Source: Aquipseudomonas alcaligenes MRY13-0052
GTDB lineage: Bacteria > Pseudomonadota > Gammaproteobacteria > Pseudomonadales > Pseudomonadaceae
NCBI GenBank assembly: GCA_000474255.1
Contig: BATO01000059.1
Coordinates: 1 to 40,648 of the forward strand
Direction: 5' to 3'
DNA length: 40,648 nucleotides
Shown: positions 30,232 through 40,648 of the stretch, in pieces
Layout of the letters: every line of letters begins with the position of its first letter
Numbering within the stretch: the stretch's first letter is position 1
Made by a program: the position numbers and the translations under genes
Notes under the pieces: generated by a model
What the model saw: only the letters and a program-made list of their open reading frames with translations
Told to the model about the DNA's origin: nothing
The model's database searches: none

Positions 30232-33174
30232 CTATTCGCTGCCCAGTTGCAGGGGCGTGTCGACCTTGCCGTCCGCATCCGCTTCGCCAAGGCTGACGTC
30301 GAGCATGTAGACCCGCTCGTCCTGCAGGCCGCCGCGGTCCACCAGGTAATCCTTGATGTTGGCGGCGCGCGCCTGGGCCAGCTGGCGCAGCAGCAGCTCG
30401 CTCTGCGCCCAGGAGCCGATCACCGCGTCGCGCATCTTCGCCGTGCGTTCCTCGTCGCTGAGGTCCTTCCATTCGGCAGGCGGCTGCTGCTTGAGGCGGG
30501 TGCGGTAGATGCCTTCGAGCATCGGCGGCTTCTCGTCGTCCGGCACTTCCAGTTGGGCCGGCTCGGCGGGGACCTTGTCGCCGCGGCGCTGGGCGATCTT
30601 GTAGTAGGTGCTCTGGTACTCGCGCTCCAGGCGCTGGGCAGCCAGCAGCGGGCCGTCGCTGGACTTGGCGCTCATGCCTTCCACTTCCAGGCGCAGTGCC
30701 GGGCGCTCCTTGAGCGCGGCCGAGAGAGTATCCAAGGCGCGTTGCGCATCGGCGGACAGCTCGCTGCTGCCGGCGGCGAAGGGCACGTTGCTGAGGTCCT
30801 GGTCGCCACCGCCGGACACCAGCCCGGCGACGAACTTGAAGGGCGCCTGGGCCGCACGCAGCACCAGGTTGCGCAGGGTCTGCCAGACGATGGGGGCGAC
30901 ACTGAACTGCGGGTCCTTGAGGTTGCCGGCCACCGGCAGCTCGATGTCGATCTTGCCTTCGGTGTCCTTGAGCAGTGCGACCGCCAGCTTGATGGGCAGG
31001 TCCACTGCATCGGGACTCTCGACCTGCTCGCCCAGTTGCAACTGCTCCAGCACCAGGCGGTTCTGGGCCTTCAGCTGGCCCTTCTCGATCTGGTAGTGCA
31101 GGTCGAGGTTGAGGCGACCCTTGCGGATGCGGTAACCGGCGAACTTGCCGGAGTAGGGCGTGAGGGTGGTCAGCTCGACGCGCTTGAAGCTGGTGGCGAT
31201 GTCCAGGGACTCCAGCGGGTCGAAGGGGGTCAGGCTGCCCTTGATGGTGACCGGTGCGTAGCGGTCGACCTTGCCGTTGATATTGACCGTGGCCGGTGTG
31301 CGGGTGCGCGTGTCGAGGGTGCCGATCTCGCCATTGAGCTGCTGGATGGCGGTGGCGAAGTTGGGGGTGAGGCTGAAGTCGGCGAAGTTGGCCGAGCCGT
31401 TGCTGATGCTTACCGCGCCGACATGGATGTCCAGCGGCTTGCCGGCGGGCTCGGGCTTGGCGTTCGGATCGACGGGCTGCTTGATCACCAGGTCGCTGGC
31501 GTTGGTGGTCAGGTCCTCGTTGATGATGAAGCGCGCATAGGGCTGGGTGATGCCGACCTTGTCGATGGACAGGCTATCGCCGTGGCGGTAGGCCAGGCCT
31601 TCCACCAGCAACTGCTGCCATTTGACGAAGTCGCGCTCCTTGAGCGTATCCAGGGTGTGCAGCTGGTTGACCAGGGCACGGCCGGTGATGGTCAGGGCCA
31701 GCGGTTCGGTGCCGGTGAGGGCGACGTCGAGGTTGCTGTCGAGCATGCCGCTGCGCAGCTCCAGGCGCACGAAGGGCTCCATGTAGGCCTGGGCCACGCG
31801 CAGGTCGATGTCGCGGGTTTCCACCTGCAGCTTGGCGGTGGTCGGCTTCAGCTGCACCTGGCCTTCGGCCTTGAGCTTGCCCTGCTTGCCGAGACCGGTG
31901 TCGACGGCGAGCTGGAAGGGCGATTCGCCGAGGCTGTCGAAGTCCTTGAGGTCGAGGTTGAGCGGGCCGACGTCGATCTGCACGGGGCTCTTCGGCACGC
32001 GATCGGCCAGGTGCACCTTGTAGCCGCGCAGCTGGGTATCGCGCAGCAGCACCTGCCAGGGTTTGCCGGGTTCGTCCTGCTTCGCCTTGGCGTCTGCCTG
32101 TTGGGCGGCCGGGGCCTGTTCGGGGGCTTTCGCTTCCTGCTTCGTCGGCTCGGCCTTGGCGGGAGCCTTGGCTTCGCTGGCGAACAGCTTCTGCCAGTCC
32201 AGCTGGCCATCGGCTTCGCGGGCGGCCCAGGTTTCCAGGTTCTGGCTGCGGATCTTGCCCACCACCACCTGCTGCTTGGCCAGGTCCAGCGAGCTTTCGC
32301 TGACTTCCAGGTTCTCCAGGTTCACCAGCGGGCGCCCGTCCGGGGCCTTGATGGCGAAGGGCGCCACCTTGATCGAGGTCTGTTCCAGTTTCAGCTCGGT
32401 GCCCTTGGCCAAGCTCAGGTGGTACTGGGTGGCGAGGCTGATGGTGCCTTTCTCCAATACCAGTGGCACGGCGTCACGCACGTAGGGCCAGAAGGCCTTC
32501 ATATTGCCTTCGGTGACCTTGAGCTCGCCCTTGGAGACGAAGGGCACCAGGCTCAGGCTGCCCTGCCAGTCGATGCGGCCGCCGTGGGGGCCGGTGGCGA
32601 CCAGCACCATGTCGGTGTTGTCGTCGCGGATGGTGCTGAGGTTCTTCAGTTCGAGGTTCAACGAGTCGTAGACGAACTCGATGGCATCGCTCGGACGCAG
32701 GTCCTGGAAGTGCAGGCCGCCTTCCACCAGGCGGACGCTATCGATGCGCACGGGGAAGGGATCGCCGGCCGGTTCTTCGGCCTTGGGTTCGCTGGGCGGC
32801 AGCTGGAACAGCTGGGCCAGGTTGAGCGTGCCGTCCTTGGCGAACAGCACCTCGGTGGTGGACTTCTCCAGCTCCACCTCGGCCAGGTGCAGGGCGCCGG
32901 TCCACAGGCTGTCCAGCTGCAGGTTGGCGTGCAGGCGCTGGAAGCCGATCTGTTCCTTGTCCGCCTCGCCGATGTGCAGGCCCCAGAGGGTCAGTTCGAG
33001 ACTGAAGGGGTTGAGCTGGATGCGCTCGAGCCGGGCGGGAACCTTCGCATACTGGGCCAGTTGCTGGTTGACCACGCGCAGGGCGACCCCGGGGATGATC
33101 AGGAAGCCGAGCAGGCTGTACAGAGCGATGACGATCAGCAAGGCGCTGACGGCGCGTTTCAATCCTTTGTGCAT
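30232..33174 (-). CDS. Large DUF748 (AsmA-like) protein with OmpA-like C-terminus
   Basis: The 980-residue protein has one N-terminal membrane anchor (about 8-28, SALLIVIALYSLLGFLIIPG) followed by a long periplasmic region. That region is rich in alternating beta segments and fits the DUF748 family, related to the AsmA/TamB-type bridging proteins thought to move lipids between membranes. A Lys/Ala/Glu/Pro-rich low-complexity stretch (about 345-375) interrupts it. The C-terminus (about 800-980) resembles an OmpA-like fold (FAAGSSELSADAQRALDTLS, later QARAANIKDYLVDRGGLQDE with VYMLDV), usually peptidoglycan-interacting. The ATG at 33174 is used rather than an earlier one lacking a conserved context. 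It heads the minus-strand set with the DUF2845 and rhomboid genes. Confidence 0.9.
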   Translation of the reverse strand: MHKGLKRAVSALLIVIALYSLLGFLIIPGVALRVVNQQLAQYAKVPARLERIQLNPFSLELTLWGLHIGEADKEQIGFQRLHANLQLDSLWTGALHLAEVELEKSTTEVLFAKDGTLNLAQLFQLPPSEPKAEEPAGDPFPVRIDSVRLVEGGLHFQDLRPSDAIEFVYDSLNLELKNLSTIRDDNTDMVLVATGPHGGRIDWQGSLSLVPFVSKGELKVTEGNMKAFWPYVRDAVPLVLEKGTISLATQYHLSLAKGTELKLEQTSIKVAPFAIKAPDGRPLVNLENLEVSESSLDLAKQQVVVGKIRSQNLETWAAREADGQLDWQKLFASEAKAPAKAEPTKQEAKAPEQAPAAQQADAKAKQDEPGKPWQVLLRDTQLRGYKVHLADRVPKSPVQIDVGPLNLDLKDFDSLGESPFQLAVDTGLGKQGKLKAEGQVQLKPTTAKLQVETRDIDLRVAQAYMEPFVRLELRSGMLDSNLDVALTGTEPLALTITGRALVNQLHTLDTLKERDFVKWQQLLVEGLAYRHGDSLSIDKVGITQPYARFIINEDLTTNASDLVIKQPVDPNAKPEPAGKPLDIHVGAVSISNGSANFADFSLTPNFATAIQQLNGEIGTLDTRTRTPATVNINGKVDRYAPVTIKGSLTPFDPLESLDIATSFKRVELTTLTPYSGKFAGYRIRKGRLNLDLHYQIEKGQLKAQNRLVLEQLQLGEQVESPDAVDLPIKLAVALLKDTEGKIDIELPVAGNLKDPQFSVAPIVWQTLRNLVLRAAQAPFKFVAGLVSGGGDQDLSNVPFAAGSSELSADAQRALDTLSAALKERPALRLEVEGMSAKSSDGPLLAAQRLEREYQSTYYKIAQRRGDKVPAEPAQLEVPDDEKPPMLEGIYRTRLKQQPPAEWKDLSDEERTAKMRDAVIGSWAQSELLLRQLAQARAANIKDYLVDRGGLQDERVYMLDVSLGEADADGKVDTPLQLGSE

Positions 33175-33274
33175 GGTGAGGCGTCGACTATCCCGGCGGA
33201 GGTGGCTTGGAGTATGGCACGGCCACAAGGTTCCGACAGACGGTTGCTGATGGTTTCGTAGGGCGGTTCTCGCT

Positions 33275-34294
33275 TCAGAAATGCAGCGCCAGGGTCTTCA
33301 GCGGCGGGCGCCCGTCGAGGGAGGGGAAGTCGCTTGCCGGCAGCAGCTGCTCCCATTCCCGCACCGGACGGCCGAGCTTGCTGGCGCAGCGCAGCACCTG
33401 TTCGCGCCAGTCCTCGATAGCCACCTTCGCTAGGTTGTTGCAGCAGATCAGCGTGCCGTTCTCGGCGGTGGCCTGGATCGCCGGCTTGAGCAGGCTCTGG
33501 TAGTCACGCAGCAGGTCGACGGTGCCGAAGGCGCTCTTGGCCCAGGCGGGCGGGTCGAGGAATACCAGGTCGAACGGGCGCTGTTCCAGGCGTGGGTAGC
33601 TGGGCAGTTTCTGCCCGTGGCGCCGGGCGATGGTCTGGCCGGCCAACTGGCGGATGGCTGGGAAATAGTCCGACTGCACGAAGCGCATGGGCGCAAGCCC
33701 GGGGTTGAGCACGGCGTTTTCGCGGCCGACGGCCAGGTTGCCCTCGGCGAAATCCAGGTTCCACACCTCGCTGGCTCCTCCCGCTGCGGCAGCCAGGCCG
33801 ACGCCACAGGTGTAGGCGAAGAGGTTGAGTACCGACTTGCCGGCAGCGTGGCGCTTGACCCAGCCGCGGGCGTTGCGCAGGTCGAGGAACAGCAGCGGGT
33901 CCTGGCCGGGATGACGGCCGCGTACCCGGTAGTTCAGGCCCCATTCCTGGCCGACGAGGTCGACCAGTGCGTCTGGCTCGGCCTGGTACACAGGGTCGCT
34001 GCGATCGATGCGCGAATTGCCCTGGGAGCGGTCGTTGTAGACCAGCAGCAGTGGCTCGCCGAGGCGTTCCTGCACCTGGGCGGTGGCCTGCAGCAGCTCG
34101 TCGCGCTGCAGCGTCTGGTGGAAGCTCTGCACCAGCAGTTGCGGGCCGTAGCGGTCGATGGTCAGGCCGGAGGCGCCTTCCTGGCTGCCATGGAACAGGC
34201 GGTAGCAGTCGGTGCCTTGCGCATGCAGTTCGGCGAGCAGGGGCTGGCGGGCGTCGAGTGCGGCGCGCAGCGCCTGGGGGAGATCGGAAGGCAT
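33275..34294 (-). CDS. Class I SAM-dependent methyltransferase, RlmI-like
   Basis: The 339-residue protein belongs to the RlmI/RlmL-like family of rRNA cytosine methyltransferases. It shows the substrate-side region ASGLTIDRYGPQLLVQ, then the SAM-binding core: DLRNARGWV, VLNLFAYTCGVGLAAAAGGA (motif I), NLDFAEGNL (motif II) and FLDPPAWAKSAFG (the DPP catalytic motif), with ICCNNLA near the end. No clear N-terminal PUA domain is seen, unlike E. coli RlmI, so it may be an RlmI paralogue with a different site. The ATG at 34294 follows a GAGACG-type weak site; a longer frame upstream lacks conservation. Substrate is inferred from family only. Confidence 0.88.
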   Translation of the reverse strand: MPSDLPQALRAALDARQPLLAELHAQGTDCYRLFHGSQEGASGLTIDRYGPQLLVQSFHQTLQRDELLQATAQVQERLGEPLLLVYNDRSQGNSRIDRSDPVYQAEPDALVDLVGQEWGLNYRVRGRHPGQDPLLFLDLRNARGWVKRHAAGKSVLNLFAYTCGVGLAAAAGGASEVWNLDFAEGNLAVGRENAVLNPGLAPMRFVQSDYFPAIRQLAGQTIARRHGQKLPSYPRLEQRPFDLVFLDPPAWAKSAFGTVDLLRDYQSLLKPAIQATAENGTLICCNNLAKVAIEDWREQVLRCASKLGRPVREWEQLLPASDFPSLDGRPPLKTLALHF

Positions 34295-34409
34295 GCGCGG
34301 CGTCTCGGAGGAAAGGGCGCGCAGTTTAACAAAGCGGGAACGGCTTGGCGCCGAGTGCAGCGAGGCCGGTGTGGGCCTCGCGCAGGGTCTCGATGGCGTG
34401 GCGAGTGGC

Positions 34410-35588
34410 TTAACGCTCGATGGCCAGGGCCACGCCCTGCCCGCCGCCGATGCACAGGGTCGCCAGGCCCTTCTTCGCATCGCGCTTGATCATCTCGTGC
34501 AGCAGGGTCACCAGCACGCGGCAGCCCGAGGCGCCAATGGGGTGGCCGATGGCGATGGCACCGCCGTTGACGTTGACCTTCTCGGCGTCCCAACCCAGCT
34601 CCTTGCCCACCGACAGGGCCTGGGCGGCGAAGGCTTCGTTGGCTTCGATCAGGTCCAGCTCGCCGAGGTTCCAGCCGGCCTTCTCCAGGCAGCGCTTGGT
34701 GGCGGAAACCGGGCCGATGCCCATGATCGCCGGGTCGACACCGGCATTGGCGTAGGCGGCGATGCGCGCCAGCACCGGCAGGCCCAGGGCCTTGGCTTTC
34801 TCGGCGCTCATCAGCAGCACGGCGGCGGCGCCGTCGTTGAGGCTGGAGGCGTTGCCGGCGGTGACGCTGCCGTCCTTCTTGAAGGCCGGCTTGAGCTTGG
34901 CCAGGGACTCGGCGGTGGTGCCGGCGCGGGGCTGCTCGTCGGTGGCGAAGGAAACAGGGTCGCCCTTCTTCTGCGGGATCAGGATCGGGGTGATCTCATC
35001 CACGAAGCGGCCCGCTTCGATGGCGGCGGAAGCCTTCTGCTGGGAAGCGGCGGCGAAGGCGTCCTGGGCTTCACGGCTGATGCCGTACTTCTCCACCAGG
35101 TTCTCGGCGGTGATGCCCATGTGGTAGTCGTTGAAGGCGTCCCACAGGCCGTCCTGGATCATGCTGTCGACCAGCTTGGCGTGGCCCATGCGCAGGCCGG
35201 TGCGGGCGCCGGGCATGACGTAGGGGGCGAGGCTCATGTTCTCCTGGCCGCCGGCGATGATCACCTCGGCGTCGCCGCAGCGGATGGCCTGGGCGGCCAG
35301 GTGCAGGGCCTTGAGGCCGGAGCCGCAGACCTTGTTCAGGGTCATGGCCGGCACGGCGTGGGGCAGGCCGGCGAGGATGGCGGCCTGGCGCGCGGGGTTC
35401 TGCCCGGAGCCGGCGGTGAGCACCTGGCCGAGGATGACTTCATCCACCTGGGCGCCATCGAGGCCGGTCTGGGCCAGCAGCTGGCGGATCACCGCAGCGC
35501 CCAGCTCGGGGGCGGGGATGTGGGCCAGCGAGCCCTGGAAGCTGCCGACGGCGGTGCGGGTAGCGGCGACTATGACGACGTCTTGCAT
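34410..35588 (-). CDS. Acetyl-CoA C-acetyltransferase (thiolase)
   Basis: Thiolase II condenses two acetyl-CoA to acetoacetyl-CoA, or runs in reverse. The 392-residue product is full length and carries all catalytic residues: the nucleophile Cys88 in [10 protein letters not shown], His349 in [13 protein letters not shown] and Cys379 in LCIGGGQG. The start [17 protein letters not shown] is typical of AtoB/PhaA enzymes. It could serve polyhydroxyalkanoate, ketone-body or amino-acid degradation pathways; no phaB or atoDA lies next to it. It sits between an RlmI-like methyltransferase and a DUF2236 gene, with acs two genes upstream on the same strand, which suggests acetyl-CoA metabolism. Confidence 0.95.
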   Translation of the reverse strand: MQDVVIVAATRTAVGSFQGSLAHIPAPELGAAVIRQLLAQTGLDGAQVDEVILGQVLTAGSGQNPARQAAILAGLPHAVPAMTLNKVCGSGLKALHLAAQAIRCGDAEVIIAGGQENMSLAPYVMPGARTGLRMGHAKLVDSMIQDGLWDAFNDYHMGITAENLVEKYGISREAQDAFAAASQQKASAAIEAGRFVDEITPILIPQKKGDPVSFATDEQPRAGTTAESLAKLKPAFKKDGSVTAGNASSLNDGAAAVLLMSAEKAKALGLPVLARIAAYANAGVDPAIMGIGPVSATKRCLEKAGWNLGELDLIEANEAFAAQALSVGKELGWDAEKVNVNGGAIAIGHPIGASGCRVLVTLLHEMIKRDAKKGLATLCIGGGQGVALAIER

Positions 35589-35676
35589 GGTTTCTGTCCT
35601 CGAAGCGGGTAATCGGTTCAGGCTGTGACCGGAAAGTGGCCGATGGTCGCACAGGCCCGTGTGACCGGCCAGCCAC

Positions 35677-36552
35677 TCAGCGGGTGGGCAGGCCCATGCG
35701 CCGGCGGGCGCGGACGGAGGCGCCGTTGCGCAGGGCCCAGCGCAGCATCGGTGCGGTGCGCTGCACGCCGGCGCGGATCAACGGGCGCTGCCAGTCGGGC
35801 AGGCGCAGGCCGAGCATGGCCAGGGCCCAGGTGGGCAGCAGCTCGATGCCCGCCTGCATCATCAGGTTGCCGAAGGGCTTCGCCAGGGCGCTGGGCGCGG
35901 GGGCATCGCGCAGCAGGCGTACCACTTCGAGGGTGCGCTCGTCGCACAGCATCTGCGGGCGCATCGCTTCCAGATAGTCGGCGACGGCCTGGCGCGATTT
36001 GGGCACGTTGCGGGCGCCCAGGCGTTCGGCCACCAGGGCGATTTCCGCGTAGTAGCGGTCCTGGTCGGTGCCGGGCATCTGCGGGTCGAGGTGGCGCAGG
36101 TAGGCGCCGAGGAAGCTGCTGACCTCGGCGACATGCACCCAGGTGAGCAGGTCCGGGTCACTGGCCGCATAGGGGCGCCCATCCGGCGCGTTGCCGACCA
36201 CTTGCAGGTGGATGGTACGCACCTTGTCGATCAGCCATTCCGCGTCGTGGCGGTTGCCGTAGGTGGTGCCGGAAATGAACAGGCTGGTGCGGCGCAGGCG
36301 GCCGAGCATGTCCTGGCGGAAATTGGAGTGGTCCCACACGCCAGCGAGGGCGAGGGGGTGCAGCATCTGCAACAGCAGGGCGCTGATGCCGCCGATCATC
36401 ATCGAGGTGAAGTCGCCGTGGACCTTCCAGGGCATGGAGTCCGGGCCGAACAAGCCCGGGTCGCCCTTGGGGCTGTCCAGGTCGATCTGCCCGAGGGAGG
36501 CTCCGGTGAGGCTGAGGATCTGGCTTTCGATGCGGTTGCGGATAAGGTTCAT
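35677..36552 (-). CDS. Oxygenase MpaB family (DUF2236) protein
   Basis: The 291-residue protein is a DUF2236 member, the family that includes the fungal MpaB oxygenase and the haem-dependent latex-clearing protein Lcp. Conserved segments are [66 protein letters not shown] and [15 protein letters not shown]. His in VHGD, HPLA, WDHS and WVHV are candidate haem or metal ligands. It is mostly helical with no signal peptide. The substrate is unknown; many bacterial members are annotated only by family. It is flanked on the same strand by acs upstream (77 bp, containing an AAGCT-type repeat) and thiolase downstream. Confidence 0.88.
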   Translation of the reverse strand: MNLIRNRIESQILSLTGASLGQIDLDSPKGDPGLFGPDSMPWKVHGDFTSMMIGGISALLLQMLHPLALAGVWDHSNFRQDMLGRLRRTSLFISGTTYGNRHDAEWLIDKVRTIHLQVVGNAPDGRPYAASDPDLLTWVHVAEVSSFLGAYLRHLDPQMPGTDQDRYYAEIALVAERLGARNVPKSRQAVADYLEAMRPQMLCDERTLEVVRLLRDAPAPSALAKPFGNLMMQAGIELLPTWALAMLGLRLPDWQRPLIRAGVQRTAPMLRWALRNGASVRARRRMGLPTR

Positions 36553-36574
36553 CGTCAGGCGTTCGAGGCAGGCC

Positions 36575-36626
36575 GGGAGCTGGCGCCCGGTGATTCTTCC
36601 GGCTTCCAGCTCCCAGCTTCAAGCTT
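36575..36626 (-). repeat. AAGCT-rich intergenic repeat, copy C, with inverted repeat
   Basis: GGGAGCTGG (36575-36583) is inverted at 36606-36614 (CCAGCTCCC), and AGCTTCAAGCTT follows. On the minus strand it reads AAGCTTGAAGCTGGGAGCTG, very like the arm after rpsO. It lies just after the acs stop on the minus strand and may terminate or stabilise that transcript. Confidence 0.5.
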
Positions 36627-36629
36627 TAT

Positions 36630-38567
<1,938 letters not shown>

Positions 38568-38678
38568 GAGGCGGGTCCTTGTTTTTGTGTTGCCGCAATG
38601 CCGGCTAGGGTGCACCCAAGCAGTTGCTCGGTTCAAGTGCCCGCCGGCTTTGCACAGGCGTTTGAGCCCGCCCCAAGG

Positions 38679-39764
38679 TTATTCGTTCAGCGCAGGGGCG
38701 TACTCGAGCTGGGCTGCTACCAGTGCGGCGGTGGCTTGGTCGTAACGCTCGGCGATGGCGCCCAGGGTCTGGTCGAAGAGGCGGGCCAGCGGTGCGTCGG
38801 TGGGCTGCAGGTGCGTGATACCCGGGTGCGCGGCCATGGGCTCCGGTAGCAGGACCAGGCCGCTGGCCGTGCGGATGGGCGATGCATCCGCCGCCAGTGC
38901 CAGGACCTCGGAGCGGAAGGTGCGCGACCAGGCGTCTGCACGCAGGGCCAGGGCCAGTTCGTCTTCGCCTTGTCGCACCTCCAGCCCCAGCTCCTCGTGA
39001 CGCCAGAACGACAGCAGATTGCCGGCGGCGGCCAGGTAGCCGCCGGCGCCGAGGGCGAAGGCATCGCCGTCGTGGCGGGGCGACCAGTCCGCCAGGCCGA
39101 TGCCCGTGGCCAGCGCCTGTGCTCGGTTGGTGCCGGCGATGGCTTCCACCAGGGCAATGGAGACGGGCATCGCGGCGCTGACGCCGGCCGTGGTGATCAC
39201 CTTGCCGTCGGCCAGGTAGCGGCGATCGCTCACCCAGCGGGTGCCGGGAAAGTCCTCCTCCCGCTGGCCCCGGGAGTACCAGTGGCCGGTGGCGCGACGC
39301 TCCTCCAGCAGGCCGGCTTCGCCGAGCACCAGGGCGCCGTCGCAGATACCGACGACGGTCGCGCCCTTGGCGGCCTGCTGGCGGACCCAGCGCAGCAGCT
39401 GCGGGTCGTCGCTGTGGTGGACGGCAGGCACGACGATGTAATCGGCGCCTTCGGGGTGACGGCGGTCGAAGCCGTCGATATCGGCCTCGGCCAGCAGGTG
39501 CAGCGCCGGCATCATCTGCATCGGCCCTGGCCGGGTGGAAAGCGCGACGACCTCGGCGACGCCCGAGCGCTTCAACAGCCCATAGGGGAGAACGTAATCG
39601 ACCAGTTCCGTCATGCGGTTTTCTCCGATCACCGCCACCAGCGGCCGTTCGCGCTCGAAGCGCTTCTGGTAGGCGGGCAGGCGCTCGGGCGCTTCGTCGG
39701 CCCTCAGGGGCAGGGGATGGCAGAAAAACAGGCAGGCGAGCAGCAGGGTGGCTAGGCGGGACAT
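38679..39764 (-). CDS. Exported DJ-1/PfpI-fold protein
   Basis: The 361-residue protein has an N-terminal signal peptide (MSRLATLLLACLFFCHPLPL, cleavage probably after LRA at residue 22). A DJ-1/PfpI class I glutamine amidotransferase-like domain follows (about 40-235): MTELVDYVLPYGLLKRSGVA, the nucleophile elbow GICDGALVLGEAGLL with Cys141, TGHW with His161 and VITTAGVSAAMPVSIALVEA. These match the N-terminal domain of GlxA-type AraC regulators, but no helix-turn-helix is present. Residues about 240-361 are a second region I do not recognise. An AAGGAG site precedes the ATG at 39764. It diverges from a GlxA-like regulator gene that probably controls it. Periplasmic location is inferred. Confidence 0.85.
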   Translation of the reverse strand: MSRLATLLLACLFFCHPLPLRADEAPERLPAYQKRFERERPLVAVIGENRMTELVDYVLPYGLLKRSGVAEVVALSTRPGPMQMMPALHLLAEADIDGFDRRHPEGADYIVVPAVHHSDDPQLLRWVRQQAAKGATVVGICDGALVLGEAGLLEERRATGHWYSRGQREEDFPGTRWVSDRRYLADGKVITTAGVSAAMPVSIALVEAIAGTNRAQALATGIGLADWSPRHDGDAFALGAGGYLAAAGNLLSFWRHEELGLEVRQGEDELALALRADAWSRTFRSEVLALAADASPIRTASGLVLLPEPMAAHPGITHLQPTDAPLARLFDQTLGAIAERYDQATAALVAAQLEYAPALNE

Positions 39765-39876
39765 GGGGGACTCCTTGGCGGGCGGGTTGCCTGGAGTGTT
39801 AATCGGGCCAGCCTGGCGCGAATGACAGTGATAGATGAAACTCCGCCAATCCTCGTCAGTGCCTGCCAGGTGGCCC
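39765..39876. promoter_or_regulatory. Divergent promoter region between DJ-1/PfpI and GlxA-like genes
   Basis: These 112 bp separate two divergently transcribed genes that share a DJ-1-type domain, so promoters for both and an operator for the AraC-type regulator are expected here. I see no strong -35/-10 pair or convincing direct repeat. Confidence 0.35.
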
Positions 39877-40648
39877 ATGTCCGTAGCCCCCGAATCGCCG
39901 CCCCATCTCGTCGTCTTGCTGGTCTTCACCGATTTCCAGCTGCTCGACGCCAGTGGCCCGGCGGATGTGTTCGCTGCCGTCGGCGAGCACCTGCCGGGTG
40001 GCCGTGCGGCGCCTTATCGCTTGCGCACGGTGGCGCCTGAGGCGGGGCTGGTGGCGTCGTCCACCGGGTTGCAGTTGCAGGCCGAGGCGCTGCCGCCACC
40101 CTCCGAGCTCGTGGGCTGCACCATGCTGGTGGCCGGCGGCCATGGCGTGCAGCGGGCCATGGGGGCGGAGGTGCTGGTGCGCTGGCTGGCCGAGGTGGCG
40201 CAGGTTGCGCGGCGTTGCTGTTCGGTCTGCACCGGTGCCTTCCTGCTGGCGCGCGCGGGGCTGCTGGATGGGCGCCAGGTGGTGACCCACTGGCGCTACG
40301 CGGCACTGCTGCAACGGTTGTTCCCGACGGTGCGGGTGCTGGAGGACGCGCTCTTCGTGCGTGACGGCGCTTTCTACAGCTCCGCGGGTGTTACCGCGGG
40401 CATCGACCTGTGCCTGAGCCTGGTGGAGGAGGACCTGGGGCGTGGTGTTTCGCTGCAGGTGGCCAAGGGGCTGGTGATGTACCTGCGGCGCCCTGGCGGG
40501 CAGCGCCAGTTCAGCGCCGAGCTGCTGGCCCAGCAGGCGCCGGTGGGCGGGCTGGTGGAGCAACTATCGGCCTGGCTGCGGGAGCACCTGCAGGAGGACC
40601 TGGACATCGAGGCGATGGCGGCGGCGCTGGCGGTGTCGCCCCGCACCC
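39877..40648 (+). CDS. GlxA-family AraC-type transcriptional regulator (partial)
   Basis: An open frame runs from ATG 39877 to the window end without a stop (257 codons visible; about 320 expected). It has a DJ-1/PfpI-like sensor domain: VLLVFTDFQLLDASGPADVF, LVAGGHGVQRAM, SVCTGAFLLARAGLLDGR with the elbow Cys, VVTHWRYAALLQRLFP and SSAGVTAGIDLCLSLVEEDL. The first helix of an AraC helix-turn-helix follows (EDLDIEAMAAALAVSPRT), cut by the window edge. Upstream in-frame starts (ATG 39835, GTG 39859) are possible; AGGTGG lies too close to 39877 for a good ribosome site, so the start is uncertain. It is divergent from the exported DJ-1/PfpI gene across 112 bp. Confidence 0.88.
   Translation, partial: MSVAPESPPHLVVLLVFTDFQLLDASGPADVFAAVGEHLPGGRAAPYRLRTVAPEAGLVASSTGLQLQAEALPPPSELVGCTMLVAGGHGVQRAMGAEVLVRWLAEVAQVARRCCSVCTGAFLLARAGLLDGRQVVTHWRYAALLQRLFPTVRVLEDALFVRDGAFYSSAGVTAGIDLCLSLVEEDLGRGVSLQVAKGLVMYLRRPGGQRQFSAELLAQQAPVGGLVEQLSAWLREHLQEDLDIEAMAAALAVSPRT

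Noticed and set aside
29935-33261. 1108-residue plus-strand open frame opposite the DUF748 gene
   Set aside because: The minus strand has the anchored DUF748/OmpA-like protein with a proper start. The plus-strand product is another LQ/GH/VD-rich shadow beginning inside a DUF2845 gene.

Overview
The window is a high-GC gammaproteobacterial chromosome segment. Gene content, gene order and protein sequence all point to Pseudomonas in the broad sense (Pseudomonadaceae). It is mostly a conserved housekeeping region. From memory, its order matches, read backwards, the P. aeruginosa PAO1 stretch from grpE (PA4762) to acsB (PA4733). I see no prophage, insertion sequence, CRISPR array or defence island.

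Layout. (1) 1-3.9 kb: grpE, dnaK and dnaJ, the Hsp70 chaperone system, with a near-perfect heat-shock sigma-32 promoter for dnaK overlapping the grpE stop codon. (2) 3.9-10.2 kb: dapB (lysine/peptidoglycan precursor), then carA-carB-greA and a small membrane protein. carA is preceded by a 32-codon leader ORF that runs through a strong terminator hairpin and ends on the carA start codon, as in pyrBI-type attenuation. (3) 10.2-11.15 kb: yhbY on the minus strand. The slot normally held by rlmE (ftsJ) next to ftsH contains only a decayed relic of that gene. (4) 11.15-16.5 kb: ftsH, folP, glmM, tpiA and secG. (5) 16.5-25.5 kb: tRNA-Leu(GAG), initiator tRNA-Met(CAT), then rimP-nusA-infB-rbfA-truB-rpsO-pnp, the classic transcription/translation/RNA-decay operon, with several hairpins at gene junctions.

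(6) 25.6-27.8 kb: a zinc-finger/multi-TM/TPR membrane protein, then an envelope-stress-like pair (secreted BON protein and CsbD). Upstream of the pair are a good sigma-54 promoter and two TGCA-N3-TGCA dyads placed like enhancer sites. (7) 27.9-33.2 kb, minus strand: a likely envelope operon, DUF748/OmpA-like protein, two tandem DUF2845 secreted proteins and a rhomboid protease. (8) 33.3-38.6 kb, minus strand: an RlmI-like methyltransferase, acetyl-CoA acetyltransferase, an MpaB/DUF2236 protein and acetyl-CoA synthetase. (9) 38.7 kb to the end: an exported DJ-1/PfpI protein divergent from a GlxA-type AraC regulator cut by the window end.

The observations most worth following are the rlmE relic, the sigma-54/dyad control region before the BON-CsbD pair, the carA leader, and the absence of a canonical start codon for the small membrane protein after greA. 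Very long antisense ORFs opposite dnaK, carAB, infB, pnp and the DUF748 gene are judged to be codon-bias shadows.
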